This document shows positions 22,219-34,986 of a DNA stretch of 64,000 nt, one piece after another. The notes under the pieces were generated by a model, which saw nothing but the letters and a program-made list of their open reading frames with translations, did no database searches and was not told the DNA's origin. Each line of letters opens with the position of its first letter. The stretch's first letter is position 1. The stretch is taken from the NCBI GenBank assembly GCA_002104935.1, contig MCGT01000006.1, positions 248,001 to 312,000 of the forward strand. The letters are read 5' to 3'. The stretch comes from Hesseltinella vesiculosa (lineage: Eukaryota > Mucoromycota > Mucoromycetes > Mucorales > Cunninghamellaceae). The translations under genes were made by a program, and so were the position numbers.

Positions 22219-22314
22219 ATTGGTTGAGGTTAGATTTTGGAGAATTATCTAATACGCATTGAAGAAATGCAAGGGGTCCCCGTTTGTTTTGAAAAAAAAA
22301 AATGCACCAATTTC

Positions 22315-22480
22315 TTTTTGAGATAATGTATCATGATGAGATTTTGCATGGTAACAAGAAAACAAGAAAGAAATGGATAGTGAAAAAAACCAAGCCAATC
22401 GGTGATGGTTGCCCACACTTTGTAAAGATCACATCTCGACACCTACAATTCCCAATGGTCTGACTTTATTTGTGAAATAC
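22315..22480 (+). repeat. Dispersed ~165-bp repeat, copy A
   Basis: Shares with copies B, C and D the sequence order: ATTTTGCA block, AAATGGATAGTGAAAAAA, C-A-A-G-x-C-A-A-T-C, GGTTGCCCA, a GATCACnTnTCGA block and an ATTCCC block. Copy in plus orientation. It may be transposable-element-derived or non-coding RNA-derived; no coding frame is consistently open across copies. Confidence 0.7.
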
Positions 22481-23824
22481 ATTACTTGACGCCTTTTATA
22501 TAAGATAAATATATTGTTAAGTGAGAGGATCATAATGTCATGTGGGGGGGGGGGCAAGTTCACATTTCGTACTTGTAAAGCACTTTGCATTTTCATACTG
22601 TACCTTTACTACTGCCCAACACACGCGGCTTGTTGAATTGGCAGCCCGATCGTTTTTCCATGCCATGACAAACTCCATGCCATTTTCGTACTCGTAGTGC
22701 CACTGTTGTGTTTAGTGGTTGCTGAAGGTAGCACTGCGTCCTGGGAGACCGTTGTAGTATGCATCAAGGCCGCGTTTTGCGACGAGAAAAAGTGGCAAAA
22801 TAGCTGGGCAGTTAGATAATTGATATTCTACAAAGTTAGACACCATGCTTCTTACAAGGCTTGCACTTGAAACTACCATTCCATCTCAACAAGCCCTACC
22901 TGTGCGATCAATTGGAGGTGAATCGACAATGGTTAGATAATGGAAGTAAAACAACCGTGGCCACCCAACCAACGTCTTGCATGATTATTTTCTGTGCCAG
23001 CAAACGGAAAAAAAAATGCACCCACCTAAAATCAAACTCTGCTTGAAAAATAAAAAAAAAAACTCTGGAGTGGCACTATGGCTAAAAGAAAAACATCGTT
23101 GGTACGAGAAGAGAGCTGCATTGCAATGCTCTAACTTTTATTTAAAATACATGATGGCACGCTCGAGCACACTCAAATGGCGGATCATACATACGGCAGA
23201 CTTACCACGCAGCCACTGTTTTACCTTTTCTTTCACCTTTCTTTCCTTCATTTTTGATAGGCTACCCCGTCGCTCTCATCAACGCACTAGTCGCCAGCAT
23301 CCTCGCTTCCAGTCTCTTAATTTTTGGTAAAAAAAAAAAAAAAAAAAGGAGTTCAGCGCATATGCCACCAGCCCAGTCACCTCTCGCCTGCTCTATTTCG
23401 CATTTTATCCTTAAGGTAAAGAAATAAACCCTCGAATACTGTATTAATCCTTCTCATGGCGTGGCAGTCCAAAAAAAAAAAACCAGAGGTTTTTCAGTGA
23501 CACAAGTTGATTTTTTGCTTCCTCGAGTACTTTTTTTTTTTTTTTTTCGTTCCAATCAACTTTCGTCATCTGTACACAGATGCAAAAAAAAAAGTGGAAC
23601 ATTGAGGTTTGATCATGTAGAAAAAGCTAGAATGCGAAGGCGGTGATCTCACCTGGGCAATTACAGACAGCCCCTGTCAACCCCCGACTGCTACAAAATC
23701 GCACATGCCGCCTAACTTCCTACTGCACAAACTCTTGTTGGCAACAAGCATTTTTATTTATTTATTCAATTCAATACGTTTTGACAATATTCAATTAAAA
23801 ATGGGGTGAGACAAGTTAAGATAT

Positions 23825-26800
23825 TTAAAGAGGTGGGTAGGCTTCCTTGACAACAACGCCATGTTCAGGGCTCGAGAACAAAAGCGCAAACTTTTCGACG
23901 CGGTCCATCGCCGACTTGAGATCCTGTTGACCAACGACAGGATTGCCTTGGGTGACACTGACGTAGTCAAAGATACCCGTCAAACTGGTGTAGCCGTCTT
24001 TCCAGAATTCGGATTTCTTGGTGACAGTTCGGCCGAACAGGCCGCCAGAGGTTTCATGCTTGAGATAGGCATAGACCTTGACATAGACGCCAGCCAAGGG
24101 TGTTTGATCCTTCATCACTCGGGCCAAGCCATATCCTTCGGATACATGGACCATTAGATCGTTGGACATGTAGGTCTGGCGTTGAGACTTGCCGTGGGCA
24201 TGGATTTCGATCAGCAGGTTACCCTTGAGCTTGATGGGCAAGGCGATTTGCTTAGGTTGGACCTTGTGCACAGCAATCCAATCAGTTAGAGGAAGGTCAT
24301 CTTCAGCGTCGACCATGACAACGTTTTCGATTTCATCGATGGGGCGCGTCAAATCGATCTTTTCAACGTGGTTGGCATGGAACCAGCTGACCAGCGATGC
24401 CTTGTTGTTGCCTTGACCTAGGAAGGGCTCGTTGGAGAACATCACTTCGGCATTGATCTTGTAGAAGCGCACTTCGGCCTCGGTCACATTGGCATAGCGG
24501 AGCACCACGCGGTCATCTTTGATCACAAAGTCAAACACAGGGTCGCGTCGCATCTTGGTTTCATCATCGAGCAAGCCATGATCGCCAACACCACCAAGGT
24601 CATCTACCATGCTGTCATTTTCCACACCTCGAGCTAACTTGGCTAAAGCATCGAAGCGGTCCTTCCAGTGCTTGGAGGAGGTGTCCTTGTGTTTGGCTAC
24701 GAGAGATTTGATCTGCTGCCAGTCAACAGTGCCACCAACAGCAGGGCGAGTAGCCAAGTAAGCATCAACATAGTCCATTTGAATCGAGGAAGCACTGCCT
24801 TGTTGCTGCAAGCGTGCCTTGAGCTCCCCATTCACGCGATGGGCATCTGCTAAGCGGCCTTGGTTTAAAAGATAAACCGTCAATATCAAGTAGTCGTTGG
24901 CTACCATGGACGTTTTTCCAGTCAGGTATTTGATAAAGTCAATGTAGGTATCATGGAGATCTTGGTTGGCAATTTCGGGTTCACTGGCCAGAGAATGGGC
25001 TAAGTAAAAAAAAAAAAAAAAAAAAAAAAAGATAAACACATTGCTACACCCATCGCCGGTGATCAGCTGTCTGTCATTTTACCTCGGGCATTGACAATAG
25101 GGAAGTAGTCCAATACTTGCTGCTTGCCCAAATCAAAGGGCTGCCACTGCACAAGCGGCGATTCGAAAGATGTGCCGGTGTTTTCCAAAAGAAGGTAAGA
25201 TTCGTTGTGTAGAAGGTCAACGATGACAGGTGACCACAAGTGGTATACACCAAAGCCATAGAGCTGTTTGTTGTAAATCTTGTTGGTTCGTAGCAGCTTC
25301 AGCAAGGGCTCAGCAAACGAGGCATTGGTCATGCGTGACAAAACCAACGACCAATCCAACTTGTCGAGTTCAATGTCGTCAGAGGTCAAGTATTCCAACA
25401 CTTCTTGATCGGGGGCATTGGCTGCCACCACGGCCCAGGACAGGCCGCGTTTCGATCCAGTGGTTTGATCGTATACGTGGTACAGATCTGTCACAGTCAG
25501 TGTTGTTGAAGGCGATGAGGTCAACAAGTCGATGCTCTGCTTGACTTCGTCTGTTGTGCTGATAGTGATAGGGAAGGTCCGGAAGGATCCTTGGACGGGG
25601 AAGTAGAATTGACCGATGACTTCGTGCAATGTGGAGTAAGGCTTGATTGTAATGGTCTTTGAGATACAAGGGCGTGTGCCAAACAAGGGAATGGCACCAG
25701 GAGGCACTTGTAACGTGATTTCAGAATACACAGGTTTGGGAGTGACATCTTTGCATAGTCAAAAAAAAAAAGCAGAGTGAGTGGAGAGGTTTTTATCAGG
25801 GCAAAGAAACTTACTAGTCACAGCCACATGCCAACCATACTTGGTCTGGGTCATCAGTTGATCAGGGTCGACCAAGCGGGTGTTTTCATCCACAACGCTG
25901 TAAGCTGAAGAGTCAAAGAAGCTTTGGCTGATCAGAAGGCTGGGGAGCTTGTTGGTGTCTTCCTTTTCGAGCTGACGCAGGTCGCGACAGAACACAATCA
26001 CAGGTGTGGACTTGGAGTTGACGGTGAGCTTGCCGGGCACAGCACTCAGATCATAATCAGCAGCAGCACTCAGGGGTAAGTCGGTCACGGCCAAGGCAAA
26101 CATGATTTCAGTAAACGAGTTTGTAGCATAGATGATGTTCTATTAATTTTGCAAAAGGATTTGAGAAGCTGTAATATTGTGCTTGTCGATTAAAATATTA
26201 CCTTGGACAAAAACAAGGGTAGCTTGTTTTCGATGTAATCCAGCCAGAAGGGCGATATCTTGCCTCTGAGAACAGTGGTGTCACGGTAGCCTTGCTCGGC
26301 CCATTTCCAAGTGGGTTCCATGTATTTGTAAGGTTCACGCTGCTTGAGTCGTTCACGAGCAAGTTCGCGCAATTGATCTTGATACTCAGCATCGTCATTG
26401 TCTCCGTCTAGCATAACGTGGTGGATGGACCGGTCAGTTAGTTTCTAATGCTCTTATACCATCTACTTCAACTCTACAGTAATCTTACCAGGGAGACCCT
26501 CTTCTTCGGCTTCTTCATCGTCCAAAGTATCAGCCTCTGGAGCGGCGGCAGACCGCAGAGACATCATCATCTTTTTAGCCTTTGGCGCAACACCACCAAA
26601 GAGAGAAGCAGGTTGAGCACTCACACCGGCTCCAATAGCAGCAGCACCTCCAGCAACAGCCGCGCCGAAGCCCATGGGAGGAGGAGGGGCTGAGAAGGCC
26701 ATTGGAACGGCTTGTAGCTGAGAGTACACTGCTTCGCCTTGAGGCAACGTGCCGCTGAGGTTTGCTGCCATTGTAACAACGTCTTCTGAATACGAGTCTG

Positions 26801-29800
26801 AACCATCAAAGCCCATTTCATTTATGGAGGCATTTGTTTCCAAAGCACGTCCAGCCAAGACAGTGTCGAACGCTTGGTGCGATGTGATCTTTTCAACTTC
26901 CTGCATGAACTGACGATGGACAGCGGGATACGCAGCAGGGACACGCTTGCATAGGAGGGCCAATTCCAACACTGAGAGCTTCTTGAAATACACAAGTCTC
27001 TCTCCATACTTGGTGAGATCCTCGTCCAGCAAATACGCATCCATGAAGTCATGCTGCACTTTGTTCTATCGGAAAAAAAAAGAAATCGGCGGTTAAAAAA
27101 CGAAGTCAGTTTGGTTTTTTTTTCCTCTTACCTGGAGGCATGGCCGCACATGGCTATCAAAGTAGCTGGTGTCTTTATACTTGAGCCAAAGGTTGAATTC
27201 ATGGCATCCTAGCTTGGCATGGTTGGCATGCTTTTCATCCAATGACAATGTGGACCATTTCAAGAGCACAGACTTATATTCATCGAGGGTTGAGCGGCAC
27301 CCAGGAGCAAGCATGGTAAGATGGCGCAGCATATCATCCTGACTGCCGATGATTTCAAACTCATGCTGTGCGAGGTCCAGGGTCAATGAGGCGTTCTGGT
27401 GGCAGGATGACAGTACGTTGGTCATCTTGGTGCGCACGTAGCAGCCTTCAATATCAAGGCCATGGTCCAATCGGCGGTTATCAAACATGGCCAAAGCCTT
27501 GTTTTCGCTGGGAATGGTGACTTCTAGGCCGGCAATATGTTCTTGGGAGAGCAGTGTAATCTGAACAAAGTTGCCTTGACCAAATTTGTCGGTGGGGATC
27601 ACACAGGGGCCATTAGCAGGGTCCACTGGTATGACAAAGACGGGCTTTGTATCGCACAAGAAACCGAAATCGATCTGATTGGAAAAGACGTTACCAAGAA
27701 TGGAGCCCACGTCATAGAATGCCCGAGAAGCAAAGTTGCCATAATTGTTGGAGCGTTCGCCTCGGTCACCGACAAAGTGTTTGTTGCCTTCCTTGTTGGT
27801 ACGTGTCTTGGCCACAGTTTTTTCTTTTTTCTGCGAGGATGGGAAAAAGCAAGTCAGTGGGTTTTTTCTTTGCGTCTACTAACCCTCCAAATCAAACCTA
27901 CCTCAGGATAGACCAGTAATGATGGATCGGGCAGGGTCGAGCCAACGTACTTGGGAGCCTTTTCACGGTTCAAAATGTATTGGTGTTCTTCACTGAGAGT
28001 ACGGCCAGTCAGGAAGACGGAGCGAAGCAACTGAGGTAGGTAGATGCTGGCACTGTTTCGTTGGAAGGCGTCTACCGAGGAACCCATGCTGCTAAATACA
28101 CTGTCGCCGAGGTTGGGCAAAAACACGTTGGCAGAGACAACCGCAACACAATGTGGCGAGTTTTTGTTCAATTGCAAAGTAACGTGGTCACGGGTCACCT
28201 TTAGGCTATCCACTACCAAAGGCTTGGTCAGCATATGCGAAGGTTTCAAATAGGATTGGTCGTCAAACACCCAGCCTTTCCAGGCAGGATTGTTGTTGAG
28301 CTTCACGCTTTCACCAAGAACTGTCAATTCGATACGCTTATCAGAAGTGAACAATGAGTAGGATCCTTTGGGTAAGCCGCGAGGAATTTCAATCAGAGTG
28401 TCTTTTTTGACCAGCAGCTGCGTCAAGTCTTCGTAGACGTTGCTGAATATGAACATACAAAAAAAGTGTCAGTTCAAGCTCTTTTTTCATTCATGCAACA
28501 TTCATTTACCCGTAAGCACCGTTTCGGTAGAGGCACCAATCAACGATTTGCTGTTTGTAAGGTAAGCAGATAGGGGTGTTCTCAGTCCAATACAAGTTGC
28601 TAGGTAAGCGGCTTTGTTGGCCATCGTTGTTGACAGACCAAGAATGGAAAGAGAGGGTGTTGACAGTGACTTGGCCGACGTTGGGTAATTTGCCTAGCAA
28701 AATTCGACCTTCCTTGCTTGTTTGCATCGACACCACCTTGTCGCGGTTCAAGAGAGGCAGCTGGAATGACACTTCCAATTTTACGTCGGGCACTGGTTCG
28801 CCGTTCTTGCCAAGGACGAGCAGATAATAGCCAATCTGGCTGTCTCGACGGAGGTACGTATTGCTGATGAGATCCGATATGTTGTGGCGGTAAGAGTAAG
28901 TGCTGGACACAGTCTTCAGCTCTCCGTTCACTTGTTTGACCTTGGCTTCGAGCAGGAACTCCACACGCGCCACTAATTAAAACAGGTGAGCAGAGGTGCA
29001 TTAAAAAATGGCTGACAGGGGACATTACCAGAAGATGGCACGGTGAAAGTGTGTTCAATAATGCCATCGGTAGAGATTTTGATGTCAGGAGTGTTGGAGC
29101 TGCTTGGAATGTCATTGTCAGTAGTGGTAGTGATTTGCAAGCTGACGTTTTCCAAGAGTGAAAGCGAGCAAGGTTTGCCATTAGCGTTAAGCGTAGGCTT
29201 GATAACAACCTAATTGCGAAAGAGATGAGTTCCAGCCGGTTTCGTCTTTCAAATGCTTACTGTGGCCTGCTTGTTGGGTAGCATGGATTCCTTGTTGACG
29301 CAGAAAGCCGATTCCAAGTAGTAGGTTTCCAGTTCATGGAAGAATTCGATAGGTTGGCAATAGCCGTCATCAGTGACAAAGAGACATCTGCCCCTTTGAC
29401 TTTGGTCCGTGCGGTAAGGAATCAAAATGTTTCCATGTTCATCGGGCTTAAAAAAAAAGATGGGTTAGCCAAATTCAATGTTCCTTTATCAATGTTTTTT
29501 TTTTTTTTTTTTACCTCGTAAAAAGACTTCTCGTACCAAATACGGGCAGGCGTTGTTTGGTTCTTTTCATCCAGGACCAAGAACAAATGGCCAGCGGGCG
29601 TTTTTTGTTCAATATGGCGCAAGTACCCCTGTAAAAAGTAAAGAAAGACAAAGTGGTCAGATGGGAGACGCAAAAAACACGCATCACCTACTTTGTGGAT
29701 GATGGCACGAGCTTGATGTTCGCCACCAACCAGGTCTACAAGCCAAACGCCACGCTTTCCTTGGAACAATTCAGGGGCCAACTGGTTCATTTGGTAGGTT

Positions 29801-31711
29801 TCTTCGTGGATATGCATAGTATGCAAGCTGGAGTAGTCAAAGTCTTTTTCCAAGATAGGTTGCAAGCCATCCAAGGAAATGGAGCCGGCATTACGGATGC
29901 TGAAGCCAGACGCATGGGCTTTCCAATAATTGAAGAGGTCCAGTGGGAAGATGCGCAGGGCCAGGCGAGGGATGTTTTTCAAAACAACGTCCAGGCTGAG
30001 GGAAGCGTCGGGTTTGACCTCGCGGTCTTCGTCGTGCACGGTAGAAAGGCCAAATTTGATACAGGAGGCCTTTTCCAGGTTTTCGAAAGTAGCAGAGCGG
30101 TCGAGACGGCTGATCCATTGGTTGATGTCCTTGCCAGCACCCAACTGGCTGGTCAACATGATCCTTGCGAGCAATGGATCCAGATATGTGTCATAATCAA
30201 GATACTTGTCCAGCACATGCAAATCTGACACCTTCTTCTGTAACACCAGGCCACGGACATAATGCTCAATTAGTGACATTTCATCGGCCGATGAAACACT
30301 GCAATTGCCCAGCAGTGGAATCTAAACATCGAGGAAGAAAAAAAAAAAAAAAAAAAGGAGAGCTTGAGTAACCTGAATTATGAAAAGCAGAAACCAGAAT
30401 TTCCTCCGATGTTTCATTTTCCACATGACTTACGGTGATGTTACCGATGTCATTCTCGAGATGCTTGTAAGGGTGCTGAAGTTTACCAAACTTTTGATTG
30501 CGAGGGAGGGGAGACAAGGAAGGCAGGGCGCCCTTTTTGACAAATGATTGGGACAAGTAGCTAAGTCATAAAAAAAAACAGAAAAGAGAGATGAGTGAGA
30601 GGTTTGTTGTGTCACAAGTCACTTACACTATCAACAAATTGACGTCAAATTTCTTTGCAACCAAGGTCATGCGTAAACGTTCAAAGGACACGCGTGCTTT
30701 GATTGGTCTTCCATCAGCAAGCGACTTGTCTGCAAAAGTATCCACCTTGTCCAAATAAGCGCGGCCATCAGGCGTGTCCAGGGCATTCCAACTTTCGACA
30801 GTGATGACAGCATTGCCCTGCAAGTATGAATCAGGCACAAGCTTCTGGAGGTAGGTGTTGATGAGCGAGCTGCGGAAATCTGAGGGAGTCTTGAAGAAGG
30901 AGGACATCTTGGAAAAGAGCTGGTCAAGCTGCTTGAGGGTGAAGTTGAAGGTGGCAAGCTGGATATCCCAACCACCGCCACGGGCTGAGGCATTGGTGCG
31001 TTTCCAGTAGTCGACAATGAAATCCACAATGTTGATATCTTCTGGAAGGGGCCCATTGCTGACGACACTTTGCAAAAAGTTGAGTTGGTCGGTTTCACGA
31101 AGAGTAGACCAGGCGTCCTTGATCAGGAGCGACCAAACAGCCGGGGTGACCGAGAAGGAATCTTTGTTTTTCAGTAATTCTTGAAACACGGAGCGAAGAT
31201 CCAATAAGGAAGCGTCCAAAACAGAAGGCAGGTGGGGCTGAAGACTAGCGCTATTTTCATCCTGTGTCACAGAAGCTTGGCGTGGGTTTCTGCGGAAGTT
31301 GGGGCGCGGTTCTGAAGTAGAAGTGCGGCGGTTGGGACGGTCGCTTGGCAGTTGTAGTGAAAGCATGGTATTCATATATGTGGAGGCGGCAGGCTGATTG
31401 ATATACCAAGTCAGCAGGTAAAAGCGAGATTCCAGCAGGGTCACATCCGATTGAGTTGGCCCATACTGTTTCTTTGCTTTTGTGAAATGGTCATCGAGTT
31501 GCGTCATGAGGACTTGTTCTTGAGCTGTAGGGGCACGAACAGTGGTCTGGTTTTGGACCAAGCCAGAAAGTTCTTGTAGCAGAATGAGACCCTGATAATA
31601 ATACCAATCGCAGGACCCCACCGTGGTCCATTGAGCAACAGCTTTGCGACGTTCATCCAGATTGCTTCCAGCAATGGCAAACGCTTCTTGTAACTGAGAT
31701 ACCACGGGCAT
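23825..31711 (-). CDS. Very large unrecognised protein (~2,350 aa) with macroglobulin-like beta-sandwich segments
   Basis: About 14 exons read in one continuous frame from the ATG at 31709-31711 (MPVVSQLQEAFAIAGSNLDE) to the stop at 23825. No signal peptide, so probably cytosolic. N-terminal ~360 residues are helical. The middle contains segments like the MG domains of alpha-2-macroglobulin-type proteins (YLESAFCVNKESMLPNKQAT; LLVLGKNGEPVPDVKLEVSF). Then comes a helical part (HDFMDAYLLDEDLTKYGERL), a Gly/Ala/Pro-rich patch followed by an acidic stretch (DTLDDEEAEEEGLPDGDNDD), further beta-rich regions, and a C-terminus with LAGVYVKVYAYLKHET and WKDGYTSLTGIFDYVSV. No GCGEQ-type thioester was seen. 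Uninterrupted frame over 7.9 kb and clean introns show it is functional. Its role is unknown; the MG-like comparison is by eye only. Divergent from the PP1 gene. Confidence 0.75.
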
Positions 31712-32363
31712 ATCGGTTACCGATGGCAATGGTTGAAAAGAATAAAAGAAAAGAAAAGAAAGATAAAACAATAAAAGAGATGAATCTTTTTTTGGGAAGA
31801 TGGGAAATGAGCTCCGGAACGCGCCTCCGCCTCTTTAGCATTGGCCCTATTACTGTGCTGTGACAGCTGCAGTCATTTCAAAAGTCGTGCCAAACATTTG
31901 TGCGTTTCAACAATGATGTCGACTGATCCAAAAATGAATCTTGGTTTTTTTTACATATCGTTCGTTGCTTAGTCATTAGCCAATAATACTCTTGGTATTC
32001 GGGCTTTCTTTTTTCATAGCCTCTCCTTGTTAAGTATTGCCTGCTAAAAATTTTATCCTGAGCGCCAATCATCACTAAAAAATTCTGTGATTTTCTTGTC
32101 TCACGTCAATACTGTATCACGTGTTCGTGTTGGCTGGGACTTTTCACTTGCCTCATTTTTTCTCACTCCCGAAAGGAGAAAAAAAAAAGGAGGCTCCCTC
32201 TTCTCTTTTGTTTTTCACACTTCATCCAATTGGTAACAGCGTAGGTTCCATTGAATATTCATTTTAAAATATAAAAAAATAGTAAAGTACAATGTGTAAG
32301 CGCAGTACGACAGGATCAAATGGACCTATGTATTTCTCTTGACGCCTCCTTTTGATCTAGATC
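31712..32363. promoter_or_regulatory. Divergent promoter between the giant gene and PP1
   Basis: 652 bp between two start codons on opposite strands. Contains the palindromic CCAAT box CCAATTGG at 32226-32233, about 130 bp upstream of the PP1 ATG, and AT-rich sequence with TTAAAATATAAAAAA near 32265-32278. No gene seen inside. Confidence 0.5.
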
Positions 32364-33545
32364 ATGACGCTCAACAACGACGTGCCGGACGATATCAATG
32401 TCGAGAGTATCATTGAACGCCTGTTAGAAGGTAAGGTCTTTGTGTTTGTAGCCAGTCTTCTCTGACTTGTACTTTAGTTCGCGGTAGCCGCCCTGGAAAA
32501 CAGGTCCAACTCAGCGAAGCTGAAATCAAATACCTCTGTGTCAAGGCTCGTGAAATATTTATCAGTCAGCCTATCCTCTTGGAACTGGAGGCTCCTATCA
32601 AGATCTGTGGTGAGTCAATAGCTTTAGCATAATACAAGAGTACCAATAGACTTCACTTTTAGGTGATATCCATGGCCAATATTACGACTTACTGCGCCTG
32701 TTTGAGTACGGCGGCTTCCCGCCCGACGCCAACTATCTTTTCTTGGGTGACTATGTCGACCGCGGCAAACAATCTTTGGAAACCATCTGCCTTTTATTGG
32801 CCTACAAAATCAAATACCCTGTCAACTTCTTTATCCTCCGTGGCAACCACGAAAGCGCGTCGATCAACAGAATTTATGGCTTTTATGACGAATGTAAGCA
32901 AACATGACCAACCAAATCACTTTTTCTCATTGGTTCTGCGTAGGCAAACGGCGCTACAATATCAAGCTGTGGAAGACATTTACCGATTGTTTCAACTGCC
33001 TGCCCATTGCAGCCATCATCGACGAAAAAATCTTCTGCATGCACGGCGGCCTCTCTCCTGATCTTCAATCCATGGAACAGATTCGACGGGTCATGCGACC
33101 TACTGACGTGCCTGACACCGGATTGTTATGCGATTTGCTGTGGGCCGATCCCGAAAAAGACGTCTCTGGCTGGAGCGAGAACGATCGTGGCATCTCATTT
33201 ACTTTTGGCGCCGACGTTGTGACCAAATTCTTACAGCAGCATGAAATAGAGCTCATTTGTCGTGCTCACCAAGTCGTCGAGGATGGTTATGAATTCTTTG
33301 CCAAGCGCCAGCTCGTCACCTTGTTCTCCGCTCCAAATTACTGCGGTGAATTTGACAATGCCGGGGCCATGATGACAGTAGATGAGTCCCTGCTTTGCTC
33401 CTTCCAGGTATTTTCATTATGTATTACATGACCCACTGCAACCTCTCCATTTTTTTTTCCCTCCTAGATCTTGAAACCAGCGGAACGAAGATCTAAAGCG
33501 GCCTATCAGAACCAAACGCGTGTCAGCAAGGGCAAAAAGAAATAG
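32364..33545 (+). CDS. GLC7: Serine/threonine protein phosphatase PP1 catalytic subunit
   Basis: Catalytic subunit of type-1 phosphatase, acting in glycogen metabolism, mitosis and many other processes through regulatory partners. About 325 aa over five to six exons starting at 32364 ([20 protein letters not shown]). All metal-binding and catalytic motifs are present: [86 protein letters not shown], and [18 protein letters not shown], whose loop ([10 protein letters not shown]) identifies PP1 rather than PP2A. The C-terminus is basic ([11 protein letters not shown]). Exons join in frame with introns of about 50-60 bp. Highly confident. Confidence 0.97.
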
Positions 33546-34097
33546 CCTCCCCTCACATCCTATCCTCCTCTTTCCTGTATTTTACTATTTCTTCCACAAC
33601 TGTCTGTTTTACCTCTTTGATTGTCTGTATACTTTAAAATTATCAAGTCAGAAAAAAAAAAAAAACAAATCATAAAAACGGGAAGCATTGGCGTGTCACG
33701 ACTTCTCCATGAATAGGCGAAGTTTTACTGTACAATTTTCAAGATGACCCAGCCTACCATGATCTCCTATCCTTTGTGCATTGTTTACCGTTCTTGTCCT
33801 ACAGTAATCAGATGATACTGTGTGAACCGTTTGACTGCAAATTACCGAACGTTGATGGCAACTGCAGCCTGAAGCTTTTGCTAAGCGTGCCACCAGCCCT
33901 CTATTGCCTCGCCTTTTATGACCCTAGCACCTTCGGCCTAGTTCTCTTTCATCGTGTTCCAGCTGCCTAACAATGACATGAGAGCTGTAGTTTTATGCAA
34001 TGCCATTTCACATCCTTTTTGCGCTGGTTTGCAAAGTTTGAAGCGAATTTATTTTGAGAAATTTGCACTGCATTTACAAAAAAAAAAAAAAAAAAAA

Positions 34098-34258
34098 ATA
34101 TTAACGCGGGAATCAGAGATGTCCAATCGACACTGATCCAACATTAGCTTGGCGACATTCACCAATGGACTTGATTTTTTCGGCGCCATCCTTGTTCATG
34201 CACTTGCCTACTGGTGCAAAATATCAGATTGATTGGATCACTCAAAAGTGCTGTGCAG
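34098..34258 (-). repeat. Dispersed ~165-bp repeat, copy B
   Basis: Read on the minus strand it runs GAGTGATCCAATCAATCTG, ATATTTTGCAC, GCCGAAAAAATCAAG, TCCATTGGTGAATGTCGCC, GGATCAGTGTCGATTGGAC, CTGATTCCCG, matching copies A, C and D block by block. An A/T homopolymer abuts its 3' end. Confidence 0.7.
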
Positions 34259-34434
34259 CATTTGCTTTTTTTTTTTTTCAAATCGCGTTCGATTTCTGGC
34301 TGGGTAAGCTAAAATCTGTGATAGGGTGGCAACAGCAGCAGATAGCTCAGTTGGGTCCTTGGGGGTGGCAGTGGAATGTGCCAATGTAGGCATTGACCAT
34401 CGTGCATTCAAGTTTGTATTCAAAATAGCAGATT

Positions 34435-34580
34435 AGTCATACACTGGTGACTTTCACGATTGCGTGGTGGTCGTTGAGTCAAAAAAACTGCGGTCAAAGC
34501 CATTTATGCTTCCCGAGGATACTTCATTACCATGCACTTTCAGTGGGCACAATGGCATCATGGAATTTATTTGCAAATAG
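34435..34580 (+). pseudogene. Possible arrestin-like coding relic
   Basis: One frame reads DFHDCVVVESKKLRSKPFML then PEDTSLPCTFSGHNGIMEF and a stop. The spacing F-x-LP-x-x-x-LP-x-x-F-x-G-x-x-G resembles the LPSSFEG-type core of arrestin N domains. The frame is broken by a stop and no flanking exons were found. Weak, by-eye similarity. Confidence 0.2.
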
Positions 34581-34986
34581 TATACCATCTATGTCAAGAG
34601 GTGAAGGAAGGATGAAGCGAAGGGTTGACGATGTTGGAGTGGCAGAGGCGATGCAACCAGTGAAATTATTGTTATTTGGCATGATGATTGTAGCTTGCGC
34701 CTTAGCTAGCGCATGAAGCCTCTATACTGCTACTTGCTGGAATCGAGTCTAGCTTGATCAACAAGAGATTTTATCACCAGAGAACCCGGACAGAATAACC
34801 CAAGCAGCAGTCATAGGGAGTTGAAAGAGCTGCAATTTTAATCAGTTTTTTTTTTTCCGTTTGCGCTGTGATTGTTTTAGTCAGGCATGATTTTTCCATC
34901 ACCAATTTATCTCATGCGCTTCTGCTCCCATGAAAATGTTCACACAGACCCACCAACTTAATAATGTGTAGCCTCAAGCCCAAATT

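Larger units (their letters stand above)
21814..23824. other. Repeat-bearing intergenic region
   Basis: 2.0 kb between the transporter gene and the 3' end of the giant minus-strand gene. It contains a 58-codon ORF at 22042-22218, one copy of the dispersed ~165-bp repeat (22315-22480), an 11-nt G run (22544-22554), many A/T runs, and AT-rich sequence near 23750-23800. Apart from that ORF no gene is supported. Confidence 0.6.
33546..34986. other. Intergenic region with a repeat copy and a possible coding relic
   Basis: 1.4 kb between PP1 (plus) and the F-box gene (minus), whose 3' ends converge. Contains an A-run at 34077-34098, dispersed-repeat copy B (34098-34258) and a short segment near 34435-34580 whose translation hints at an arrestin-fold fragment. 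Nothing else is supported. Confidence 0.55.

Noticed and set aside
22900..23170. Possible fifth copy of the dispersed repeat
   Set aside because: Only isolated blocks resemble the family (CCACCCAACCAA, and CTAACTTTTATTTAAAATAC versus the end of copy A); the central blocks do not align well enough.
23825..31711. Calling the giant gene alpha-2-macroglobulin
   Set aside because: No signal peptide, no thioester motif and only short by-eye similarity; naming it would overstate the evidence.
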